Shown: in pieces, positions 48,995-59,303 of the stretch
Numbering within the stretch: the stretch's first letter is position 1
Layout of the letters: each line of letters begins with the position of its first letter
DNA from: Thozetella sp. PMI_491
Lineage: Eukaryota; Ascomycota; Sordariomycetes; Chaetosphaeriales; Chaetosphaeriaceae
Reading direction: 5' to 3'
Assembly: GCA_021432635.1 (NCBI GenBank)
Contig: MU270115.1
Span: 95,893-159,892, forward strand
Length of the DNA stretch: 64,000 bases
Program-made: the position numbers and the translations under genes
The notes under the pieces: generated by a model
The model's input: only the letters and a program-made list of their open reading frames with translations
Databases searched by the model: none
Told to the model about the DNA's origin: nothing

Positions 48995-49434
48995 TGTTAT
49001 AACACTAAGATCCTAAGGTTAGTATTCTTAATATATAAGGGATTCTTTCCTAAAGTAGGGAGGGTAGAGACGAGTAGAGCATCAATCGACGTAAGGTAAG
49101 ATCTGATAGTGCAAGTGTTAAGCTTGAGTAGAGAAATTAATTGCTGAAGAGTAAAGGCTAACTGATCTATCTAGGTAGAGACTGTGGTCTTATATATTAG
49201 GTTGCTTCTTCAGGGCTTACTTTGGATCATCGAAGGCCTGGAGCTCTTAGGTGATCCAGGAGCTCTAGGCTTACTAAGGGCTGAGTGCTCTGTGGTGATT
49301 CTTCCTGATTGGCGGAATATCTGTGTGGATGCCTGAGGAATCTATCGGGGGTTCTGCCTGTTGTGACCACTTGCAGCTAAGCGCTAGGCTGTGTTAGTGG
49401 TCGTGGGGAGGTGGCTGATGCCTTGGTTGTAACA
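48995..49434 (-). repeat. Gypsy LTR 'b' (minus orientation), least RIPed copy
   Basis: A full 440-bp LTR from TGTTATAACAC to GGTTGTAACA. It has the highest CA/TG content of all Gypsy LTRs in the window, so it is the closest to the ancestral sequence. Confidence 0.9.
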
Positions 49435-49837
49435 ATAAGAGATTCTTTCCTAAAGTAGAGAGGGTAGAGACAAGTAAAATATTAATCAATATAAGATAAG
49501 ATCTAATAGTATAAGTATTAAGCTTATAAACTAAATAAAGATTAATTACTAAAGAATAAAGCTAACTAATCTATCTAGGTAGAGACTATAGTCTTATATA
49601 CTAGGTTACTCTTTAAGGCTTACTTTAAATTACTAAAGTCCTAGAGCTCCTAGGTAAGCTAGGAGCTATAAGCTTATTAAGGGCTAAGTGCTTTATAGTA
49701 ATCCTTCCTGATTAGTAAAACATCTATATAGCTACCTAAGGCATCTACCAGGGGTTTTATCTATTGTAACCACTTATAGCTAAGCACTAGGCTATACTAG
49801 CAGTCGCGGGGAGGTGGCTGATGTTTTGGTTGTAATA
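49435..49837 (-). repeat. Gypsy LTR 'c' (minus orientation), truncated
   Basis: Directly follows LTR b and lacks the first 40 bp or so. It is RIPed in most of its length but keeps GCAGTCGCGGGGAGGTGGCT near its end. Ends GGTTGTAATA. Confidence 0.88.
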
Positions 49838-50057
49838 AGGAGCTATAGTATTTATAGTAGTTATTATATTAAAGGATAATAAGGGCGTCTATTAGGTATA
49901 AAAGGGCGAGTTACAGTTAGATCACTAGTAATTTATACTCTTTAAGAGTTAGTCTCTTTATAAAAGAGCCTAATATACTATTAATTCTTTGCCTAGTTAG
50001 CTCTTTAAAAGCGTAGTAAACTAGTCTACTACCCAAAGGTAAGTAGGGCTTTATAAT
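49838..50057. repeat. Dispersed repeat, partner of 32,425-32,655
   Basis: Shares GGAGCTATAGTATTTATAGT and the CTCTTTAAGAGTTAGTCTCT segment with 32,425-32,655 in the same orientation. It directly follows LTR c and abuts orphan repeat copy B. Origin unknown. Confidence 0.7.
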
Positions 50058-50496
50058 AAAAAGATAAAGATCTAAGATTTAAATCAGAGAGTAAAGCTAT
50101 ATATATATAGACTATATAGCCCCTCTAATTACTATATTAAGATAGCCTATCTTTTACTATATTAATATACTTGTAAAGACTAGTATATAAAACACTTGCT
50201 TATATTTAAAACACTTTATCTTCTTATGTGTTTTATACCCTTACTAGTAGATATATATTAAAAGGGCTTAGAGTATATTTTAGTCTGTTTTTAGCGTTTT
50301 TATATAGTAGGACTGTTTTATATAGGAGGTGGCTGTTATGTGGAATCATAGATGCTTTAAGGCATGTAGTTGTTTTTACTCGCGTAAATCTTTTATAAGT
50401 ATAGAGCTTTCTTGCCTGCCTTAAAAGTATATAGCCCGTGCGTTTTATAATATATATTTTAGGATTTATATTTAATAGTGGGTTATATATTAACAA
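50058..50496 (-). repeat. Orphan repeat copy B, with an 86-87-residue reading frame
   Basis: Inverted copy of 11,911-12,346. The reading frame on the minus strand (50,233-50,496, no ATG, opens at TTG) is free of stops: LIYNPLLNINPKIYIIKRTG, then LLRQARKLYTYKRF and SPFNIYLLVRV. It ends at the same stop as copy A. Compared with copy A, changes are mostly transitions and several are silent. Not recognised; basic, no membrane segment, no Cys/His motif. It is probably part of an unclassified repeat family. Confidence 0.7.
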
Positions 50497-50896
50497 TAGG
50501 CTTACCCAAGGTATAATTATAAGTATCGCGTTATAGCTACTTCTATAGAGCCTAGTATACTATAATAATAGCGACTTTTATAGCTTTAATGATTGAGTGG
50601 ATCGCCTTATATTTAAGCTTAACTTTTACTTCTAACTATTTATATAATAACATCACTTCTTCAGCTAGCTAGTACAAGTCTCAGACGAGTATGTCACATT
50701 GCTATTCATCTTATATAGCTTCAACTCTTTGTAAGCAATAACATCTTAGCCTGTTACAAATGTCTCACTACTTCGATCAGTAACCCCTAACTTTTTACTG
50801 TCTGAGCTGCTAAGTGTTTGAAGAGGAGCCCGGGGTCCTCAGCATCCCTAGCTCATATATTAGCCCAAAATCCTGGGGTGCTGAAATAGAGTCAGC
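50497..50896. other. Transition from RIPed block to gene island
   Basis: AT-rich until about 50,700 and then of normal composition. No coding domain. The downstream end of the transcription-factor-domain gene lies just beyond. Confidence 0.5.
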
Positions 50897-51909
50897 TTAC
50901 TGTGTCCCGCCAAATTGGGCAAAGCTCTCGACCACTACTTGAAGGTACCTGTTCTTGCCAAGCGCGGCGAGACCCCCCATTAGCGCTACCATCCGCATGC
51001 CGGCCTGCACGTGCTGGAGGCTGGTTGGGAAGTCGCCTATTGAAGCCTAAATTGAATGTGGCGTTAGTCTCGCGGCATTCCCACACGCGCAAGGGGAGGG
51101 GTGCAATCTACCTCGTCCCCTGCCAGAAGCATCGCCTTTGCTAGACTGGCACTGCGGGGTCGGTCTCCCTCCTTCGAGATAGACTTCTGGAGTGACGCCA
51201 AGCAGCGTAGCTTATAAAGTAGAGCATACTGCAGGTACGGCCCACCGCCGTGGAGCGCGTACAGACTACGACAGACAGTGATCAGAATCCCATCCAGCAT
51301 GCCGGGATCGGTTAGCGCCAAGGGCAGCCAGTCTCTCTTTACGCCATTCGAATACGCCTCGAGGGATGGGTATGGGCCACTAGAACAGCTTAGAGCGGGC
51401 ACAATGACACGTAAGTCTACGCCTGTTAGCCTCTGAGAGAGGGACTTGCCCGATGTCTCAATCCTGGACGCAAATCGGCCGGGAGCATTAGGTGAGACGA
51501 AAGGGGGCGCTAGCTTACAGTGGCTCAGGAGACCATGCTCGTACTGCGTGATCGGCCGTGCCGCCGCGGCGAAGGGGTCGGCAGGAAAGCTGGGATATAC
51601 CACGGATATGGTTGGTGGGTTCCAGTGCGGCCGGCGTGGGTTCTGGGGATTAGATACGAGCGGCAGGCCGGCTCGACGAAGTGCTACAGGCCCCGTAGTG
51701 TCGACAGCCGGCCTGAGCTCTAACTGCTTAGCGGCCTGGTGGTGTCGAACCCGCTTTCGCCGGGCTCGAGCGTGGCCCTCCTTCGCCGCAAAGGACCTAG
51801 CGGTCTTGTGCGTGGCCGCGTACACGAAACTAGCTTCGTACTCGGGAACTACGAATTGATACCTGGCCGGGGCCGGTGTGGTGATGGGATTGTCGCCCGG
51901 GTCTGCCAT
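50897..51909 (-). CDS. Fungal transcription-factor-domain protein without zinc cluster, about 315 aa
   Basis: Exon 1 is 51,909-51,112 and exon 2 is 51,046-50,897. The 65-bp intron (51,047-51,111) starts GTAGAT, has GACTAAC near its end and finishes TTTAG; splicing is in phase 0. I took the first in-frame ATG, 51,909 (MADPGDN); the frame is open further upstream. Residues 13-60 hold a YQFVVP...HKTARSFAAKEGHARARRKR stretch, like the start of fungal 'tachykinin family'/PF11951 proteins. The middle (LPLALTDPGMLDGILITVC) and the end after the splice (HVQAGMRMVALMGGLAALG) match the helical Fungal_trans_2 region. No Zn2Cys6 cluster is present. The protein stops at FGGTQ, shorter than the usual family length, about 200 bp from the transposon block, so the C-terminus may have been cut off. 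Possibly a regulator; target unknown. Confidence 0.65.
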
Positions 51910-52906
51910 GATTGGGTCTGCGTCGACTGTTTCAAAAGCGAATTTACCGATTTTGGCCCTGTTATTTTCCGAAAGAATCTCAACGCACGAAAGGAGCACC
52001 GCGAGATTGCCGGAACCCACAGCGAATATGTATGGACTCTTTGCTTCCGTAAGGTACAGAGTTCAGGCCACAACGTGGCGCATAATCCCGTATCATTCCC
52101 TCTTGATTGGCTAGAAAGCACATCCTGGCGATAGATGCCAAGAAGTGTAAGTTCTAGAAATGGGATAGCGCTGAAACCTACCCTTGGCGGGGTCCGTCAA
52201 AGTGGGACAAGGGTGACAGCCGCGATATTGATTGGCTCAGCAACTGAGCTTGCGCCAACCGACAGGACCGAGACGTCTTGTTCCGTAGCACTGGGCAAGG
52301 AGGGCATTTGATGTATTTTACGAGCGCAGTTGGGGGCGAAACAGATATTAGGAGCCTCCATTCCCCCCATTCTAAAGACTCCACGCTCTGGATGTAAGCT
52401 TCATAAATTTATTGCGCTAAGGCCGAGCCTCACTCCTGTTAAAATCGAAGAATCGATGCGAATAGCCAGACGCGCCGTACCTCGATGTTTGGGTTTACAA
52501 CACCTAGGGAACACGCATGGCAACCAGTTCATACACTAAAGGCGAGGTCACGGGGCGGTATCGGTGGCGCCGAGCTTTACTGTAAGGTCCGTAAGGGGAC
52601 CGCCTGCCGGCCATGGGCGTTCGGTACTATTTCTGGGGCCTTTCCGTGCGAGGACCCTGATAATTATACGGTGTGCGGTAGCCCCCTTATCAAGTATAAC
52701 CGACGCCATAGCCCCTACAGGTTTATTTTGGTGAGTGTAGGATGAAAATAAGGCGCCCCGGCTCTCGACCTGTTGAACTATGCAAACAAGAACGTCTACT
52801 ACAGGGCTCGAGCGCTTTAGAGGCAGAATATAAAGGATACTAGTAGATATTAGTACGTAATCTCAGTAGCTATGCAGGTATAGTCAGCTATGAAAAGTCT
52901 AAAACT
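51910..52906. other. Intergenic, no gene seen
   Basis: Normal GC. Open pieces such as 52,178-52,384 (minus) and 52,485-52,745 (plus) show no domain. It presumably contains the promoter side of the transcription-factor-domain gene and the 3' side of the HET pseudogene. Confidence 0.4.
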
Positions 52907-55662
52907 CTATCCTATGTTATTTTTCCACCGGTACAAACTAAAGGATCTCCCGGGGAAGGCTTCCCCCCAAGGAACGCAAATCAACAGCCTTGTCCCCAAA
53001 GCCTCTGTGGATTGCAGGTAACAATCCCCTACTAACTGGAAGAGAGGAGTATGTCCCGGCGTAGAATTCCTTGCCTGCCGAAGAATAAAGTGGGTTAGGC
53101 CGCCAGGAAGGATGTGAACCTCATCTCCGTGCAGCATCGATGGCGGTCCAAGGCCGTATCCATAGTCAGTGGTCTGAAACAGTACTCTGCCATCTGTCAC
53201 TAGGTGCATTGCTTCATCAAAGCCCGTGACGCCCATCGAGTCCGCCGAGTCATTGATCTCCTTGCTCGCACCGTTTAGTTGCAAAATATCCTGCAAATAA
53301 GTCACATTTGAATGTGACAGCATGGATGGGCCGCTTAACCGGGGCAATAGCGACAAACGGAACCACTTTGCAAGAAAAGTTCGGAGTTTCGGGTCCATGG
53401 GCTCGAATCCGCTAGTTCCGCACCTCACGCTTCCGACCAATGTTAAGGTAAACATAATAACCTCTCTGTACCCCATCCCTTCGTTACTAGAGTCTTTCAA
53501 ACCGGTTAAGAACCGTCTAACCCAGCTAGATACTGTTAACAGGGCGGAATCGCGGTCATCCCATGTCCTTAATTTCTCGCCACATCATGTGACTAGGTCC
53601 ACCATTTTAGAATTAGATTCGGTTTGTAGGCAGCCTTCAGGTCTGACTCTCCTTGTAGCCGCCAACCCCGCTCTGAGGGTTTCTGTTAGTCGAATGACGA
53701 ATAGGGAATTTTCGCGATGATATTTCTGGAAGGACTCGAAGACTTTCTGCCCGGCCTCCAACAAGACATTCCTTGCAATGCCGGGTGACATGTAGCTCTT
53801 TATTGTCCGACCAAGAGCAAGTATGTCATCGAGCGCTTCATATCTATTTGGCAGGTATATTTCGCTCTCTCGCGTGCCTCGAAACCCAGTTCCAACCCCA
53901 GATAGGTCTGAACCCGAGCCAATCGATTCTCCATGGAGAAATTCTGCTCCAACAAAATCTCGATCTGTTCCTCGGTTAAACCTTGTTCCACAATCCAATG
54001 TTTAAGAGATTTCTGGTGGCCACATATAGACTCGGTAGAGTCATATTCATAGGTATGAAGAGACCCTTCCACGTGCCAAAATTACCCCGGAAGATGGGTG
54101 ACAGATTGAAGAGTAGTTTGCAATCAAGAGAGGCGTCCCTGTCCGAGGCAATATTCCACCAACCTAGAAGCTCGCTGCAGCATTTATGAATATGGTTTTG
54201 TGACACGGACATAGTCGAATCAGGGCTGCTATTGGAATTCTGCAGGTTGTGCATGTAGCTTTGTATGGACAGTTGCAGCTTTCTTGAATTCTTTTGCCTC
54301 TCACCACTTCTCACGACGTTCTGCACTAGGCGATGGATTTCGTCTGCTACGTATGCCGTATACTGGGTTCTGCTTGTGAAAACAGCAACTCGCCAACCCG
54401 AGCTGGCGTTGTAAATCTTCTGCACAGCTACTCACCTGAGGTCTGATCGCTCAATAATCGCGCTCCAATCAGGAACCCATGATGGGAGAGAATGTCGATT
54501 CTTGCGTTGGAGATCTCCAAAGAGAACCGATAGAGATTTATTCTCGTTGATTACAGCCACGGCTGTTCTTTCGTACACCTTGTCGATAGTGATGGTGTAT
54601 TCAGTGGCTAATGTGTCCTTGGCTTTTGTCAATCCGAGAAGGGCATAGACTTTGTCGCGCTCGTCTGATGCTCTTCGGTTCAAGAACTCCTGCAGGAGCG
54701 ACAAGAGGCTGGATCCTCGGTCGTACTCCCATCTCCTGCGTAAGTTCTCGACTTCGGAAACTTGGCGGGTGAAGGGGGACGCTACCTTGAGATGATCATT
54801 CTCGATATCCAGTTTGAGCGAAGGCCATGCTTCTGAAAGCAGCAGTAAATACGACCGAAGGAGCTGCGATGCTGCCGAGCTGAAGGCTGAGATATTGCGG
54901 GACTGCAGCCTCTTGGACCACCCACACCCGCTGCCACCAGGGTGCAGTGACCAGTCCTTGTAGCATTTCAAAGAGATGCAGCCGGAATCGTGGGTTGGCG
55001 TCTTCAAGAAACGACTTTCCCCATTCGCAGTTCCGAGTGGAGAGAAGGCGAACTAGGCAGATTGTACAGAAAGCTTTCCAAGGGGCTTTCCGGCACATGG
55101 TGATTCCTGATTGCTGAAACATCTCCAGATACATTCATCCCTCTCGTCGTTGTAGAATAATATAGGAGGCGGTGGCGCCTGTGCTGAATACTCTCTTAAG
55201 ATGCGATGGTTCAGGCCGTCTCCAATAAATACAACAACTTCCTGGGCTTTCGCGAAGATTTCGCGCATCATCTGAACCTGAAAGCGTCTCTCCCCGAGAT
55301 TACGCTGGTTAATGCACTAGTGCTCAATGTTAGAAACTTTGATTTGTGCCCCTAGCTACGGTACAACTTGATGACATACCAGCGCATCGACCCAGAGAGT
55401 GATAGGCTTATCCGTCCTTCTTAGATAACGTAGCGCACAGCTAAGATTGATAGTCGCATGGTAGGTCTCATTTTCAACGACCACTTCCTCTGTTGTACGT
55501 GGCGAACCCCAGACGTATGATAAAGCCTTGTAGGGGTAAATGGCCTCATGATCCAGATTATGATTAGACATCGAAACCCAAAGGCCGAGACCATTCATCA
55601 GGATGAAGCGTCACAAGGCGAGTCTCCCTGTGGCCAATTGGTGATCTATCGTAGAGCGACAT
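52907..55662 (-). pseudogene. HET-domain (heterokaryon incompatibility) gene, decayed
   Basis: Starts at ATG 55,662 (MSLYDRSPIGHRETRLVTLH). The HET domain (PF06985) follows: PYKALSYVWGSP, ITLWVDAL|CINQRNLGERR with a true 63-bp intron (55,317-55,379; GTATGT, CTAAC, TAG) between, then REIFAKAQEVVVFIGDGLNH, PWWQRVWVVQEA and ASDERDKVYALLGL. The C-terminal half holds SLPSWVPDWSAI, SSGWRVAVF and GRVLFQTTDYGYGLGPPSML near the end. The chain is broken: frameshifts near 55,575, 55,140, 54,830, 54,050 and 53,870, and in-frame TGA at 54,432-54,434 and 53,585-53,587. I found no introns that remove these, except that a poor-donor intron could bypass the last. Full-length relatives trigger cell death after fusion of unlike hyphae; this copy should be inactive. 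Confidence 0.8.
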
Positions 55663-57416
55663 GGCGCTGCTCCGCCAGTGTCGCCCCCAGCCTCTGGCTT
55701 ACCTCGTTGGGGAAATCTTGGCCGAGAAGATCGCAACAGAGTACGGCCTGTATACTTAGACTATCAATATGCAAATTAATTGCACAGATAGGCTCAGTAG
55801 TTTTGCCCTTTATAAGTAGTTTGGTAACCTTATGGCTCCTGGCTGTCACATGGCATTAACTATAGCTGCACTTGACTAGACCGGGATGGCGTCAGTACGG
55901 AAGCTTATTCGACCGAAAGAGCTATTGTAGTCATCTAGCCTGTTAAATCCTAGATCTATACAATTAACGCTGCTAGCTGCTAATATTTAACACTAATAAC
56001 AATACGAGTTGATTAACTTCTATGAATATAGGTAGGTATTACTCCTCGACTCCTCTGGAGGGCTGCTGGTTAGCTAGTGCTAGTTATACCGCTAGGGGTA
56101 GGAGGCCTCCCTGCTTGTTATAAGTTATATAAGAGTGGTAGAGCTCCCAGCTCCCTGTCTGTTAGTATATAGATTAATATAATTTCAGGGTAATAGCTTC
56201 GATATATTGGGCCACGGATTTCAACCTCGACTGCTGCATTCCGCACGAGTGTGCAGACAACGGAATCAAGGCAGTTTTTGCGAACTATGTTGTTCTCCCT
56301 CAGTGCTAGGCTTAACAAAAGACAAAGGTTCCCTGAGACGGTTCAAGTGTTGATTGGGATATAATTAGCTCGACAGCCCCTTTCTATCTGTGGATTCCTA
56401 TAATGTTAACTAGTTTAAGCCTTTTGCCAGGGGTGTTGAAGTGGAGTAACATTTCTTCTTTGGCTGATTTTACACTAACCTACTTGCGGTAATTTGGGAC
56501 TTTCTGAAAGAAACGGGGCCGGTCGAGGCGAGACCGGGCCTTTCAAGCTGATTAGGCCCTTTTGCACAGGAGGCAAAAGGCGCGCTGGTCCTGCGCACGT
56601 ACTGCACTCGCGGGGCTTTGAGCTAGGACAACCCTAACCCGGCTTCCAAAGACCGTTCTGACCTGCCGGCCTTCTCATACCCTTCTAGAAGCACCACACT
56701 TCCTCCCAATGGGTCAGCATCTGCTAGCCCTGACCGGGCCGCTCGACCGCTAGTGGCGCCTCGTACCAAGTCTGTGAATGTCATGCCCTCCAGGCCCAAG
56801 GGAATGCACTCGACAATCGGCTTCATGTCAACATTCAGCGCCTTTTGCCTGACCATCTCCGAGCTATTAGCAAACGTGCAACTCAAAGACTAGAATCTAT
56901 CGTTCTCATTACCTACATTCCACTTCCGGAGCACACACATACTATCTAACTTCTAGCTCTTCAGGAGACTTCTGTCCGGAGTTGTCCAGCCCTATATGTG
57001 TACACCCTCGATGCTCAGTTTGTGGGCTATTGAATATTCTTAAAGTTTGATGTTCTTCTTGTTGTATGACATGCATGAAGTTGTTGATTGCGCCTGCTAA
57101 TATATACAACTTGGTGCTATTTTCCTTGGCTTTAGTTCCGGCAAATTAGGACCCTGCCGTCCCAAGATATTGACAATTATACTGCCTACATCGGGCAGAT
57201 GATGCCAACCAATCGCTGCGGCTCCATTGAGCCTGTTCCTGACGACTAGCGAGAATCGATGATATCATGACTGTATACCTTGTTATATTCATGACTGTAT
57301 ACCTCGTTATATAACCTGTCAATAGTCGCTGTTTCTTTTCTCCAGGAAACAGTATGTTTCTCATGAACTCTCCGTAGTTGTATATTCCTGACTGCTTAGG
57401 TGGCGACATTTCGACC
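55663..57416. other. Intergenic, no convincing gene
   Basis: AT-rich in 55,900-56,150 and otherwise normal. The most open piece is at 56,623-56,886; both strands are open there, so frame alone is not decisive and no domain is recognised. The last 300 bp would hold the promoter of the Ser-rich gene and include a repeated ATGACTGTATACCT(T/C)GTTATA unit at about 57,265-57,312. Confidence 0.4.
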
Positions 57417-58579
57417 ATGGCTTTCAAGTCGAGATTTACCGTCATTCTACTTGTGATAAGTGCCACATGTAAGACAGTAGTGCCCTATCCAGACGAAATG
57501 ATTGTTCTAATCTATGACTGACAGTAACCATTCAGCAATACTCGAACGGCACATTGGCAGGATCTACTACTAAAGCTACTACTGGTAGTCTGAGAATATC
57601 AATGCCTAGCATGTCGTTTTCGAGTGTCTCACCATCGCCACCATACCTCAAATTTTCCAATATATCCGTTTCGCACTTGAGCAGTTCAAGTTCCAGCTCG
57701 TCATCAGCAGCAAAGGCTACGTCAGACTCCCCATCCCAATCAGCAAATCCATCAGGGGCTCGGCGCTCTCCATTCAATACTTCAGCTAGCTCTACTGCTT
57801 CCAATAATTCTCAGTCGGGCCTATGGACAACGTTTAGAACAAGTATCGTTGAAACCATTGTTGGGCCAAGCGGCCCTGGTTCATCCGCTAGCTCCCAGAA
57901 TTCGTCCATACCACTGGCATCCAACTCAACTAGCTCTCAACCAAAGTCGAAGTCGAGTGTGGCTCAGTCATCTTCGACTACCGCTGCCAAGCCAACTGCA
58001 TCTACTTCTAAAACAACCAAGGCAACGGGCTCCAAGACATCACAGCCATTGCCTCCGAGTGCAAGTTCATACTTATCAAGCATCTTATCTAGCTTCTTGT
58101 CGGCCCATTCTTCATCAATTCCAGGTAGCAACACGACTAAAACCTCATCGGCAGAGTCAGCTGCACCTCGATCTAGTAGCATTTCTCCAGGGCAGACGGG
58201 AGCGCCCTCTCCGTCCCTATCCAGCCAAAGCAGTCAGCAGAATATCTCCACCAGCAGCCCTCAAACAACACCCGCTTCGAGTCAAAATGTAGCCAGCACG
58301 ATTTTCGTCACCATCATGACAATCATCATAAACGGGAAACCAACGCCAACATCTTTGGGGCAGGTGACCCAAACCCCAAGCCAAACTCAGAAAAGTCTAC
58401 CAACCTCGTCAAGGAGCCAAGGCTCCCCTTCAGAAAGTAGCTCCCCTGGCCTAAATGGCGGACTCATCTCTAGCATACTAGGCGGGGACGGGCAATCTAC
58501 TTCTGCTTCTTCAACTTCTGGGGGTCTCCTAGGTGGCATCCTCTGGGCCTCGAGCGCCGCATCAGCCACACAATCTTGA
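57417..58579 (+). CDS. Secreted Ser/Thr-rich, wall-mucin-like protein, 368 aa, one intron
   Basis: Exon 1 (57,417-57,468) encodes the signal peptide start MAFKSRFTVILLVISAT. A 56-bp intron (57,469-57,524; GTAAGA, TGACTGAC branch, ACAG) is followed by exon 2 (57,525-58,579), and the frames agree through T|TA. An alternative AG 12 bp later would break the frame. After the hydrophobic segment (to about residue 20) the protein is almost entirely Ser, Thr, Pro, Ala and Gln, including a run of nine to ten Ser, so it is a likely O-mannosylation substrate. Near the C-terminus TIFVTIMTIIINGKPTPTSL resembles the 'VTxTxxxxGxP' elements of fungal surface glycoproteins. The end (GGLLGGILWASSAASATQS) is only mildly hydrophobic, so a GPI anchor is uncertain. 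No enzyme domain. Looks intact. Confidence 0.75.
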
Positions 58580-59303
58580 GTCTGAAAGTCTGCCGATACC
58601 ATTGGAGAGATGGGTTTAAAGAAATCAATTCTGGCAATTGAAGAGCAAGTCACGCACATATAAGGACGTGGCGGCGGAGCTAGAAATCGCAAATATGGAG
58701 AATGGCAATGTCCTACTAGCTATGTACGTAGTGTTTGCTGCGCCTTAAATAGTCCTATATGTAATATAGCACTGCCCCTACTCTTGACTATATATATAAC
58801 CGCCGCTAGAGTTATTATTATTAGTTGTTCGTGTTAGGAATGTAGGTTGAGTGCTACGCCTAGAGTTACCAACAAGATATTAGGATATAGTATATAGGGG
58901 TATATAAGGGACTAAGTGTGTCTGGATTTGTACTGTATAAAGTATAGATTAAAGCTTCAGGGATATATGTGATTATAATGTTATAGAAACCCTTTACTAT
59001 CTAGGATATGAAGTAATATATACTGAGGAAAGGGAGAGAGAAGGTATTGGTATTATTAATTATATATATTTAAGGGGTCTAATATAAGAGTAATAATCCC
59101 ACTAGATAAAATCTAAGGTACTTATTGTATGTCTTATCTTTAAAGCTAGTATAATATATTATAACAGTAGGGTAAAAGAGAAATTGGATAACTTATGAAA
59201 TAACATAATAAGTATTTCTTAGAGTATATTATTTAGTGTAGATTTAATTGTTTTACTACTTATATTAACAGAATATAAATAATAATATACAGGTAATACC
59301 AAC
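58580..59303. other. AT-rich intergenic stretch, no gene seen
   Basis: Becomes AT-rich from about 58,780 with TATA runs, like a small RIP-affected patch, but CA and TG are not fully lost. Nothing recognisable on either strand. Confidence 0.45.

Noticed and set aside
51446-52134. Plus-strand open frames of 130-140 codons
   Set aside because: They are antisense to the transcription-factor-domain gene, whose minus-strand frame has family motifs and a valid intron.
53585-53590. Intron that would remove the last TGA in the HET gene
   Set aside because: The only frame-compatible candidate starts GTCACA, a poor donor, and would not repair the other lesions.
57146-57466. 106-codon frame on the minus strand
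   Set aside because: It is antisense to the signal-peptide exon and intron of the Ser-rich gene, without a domain.
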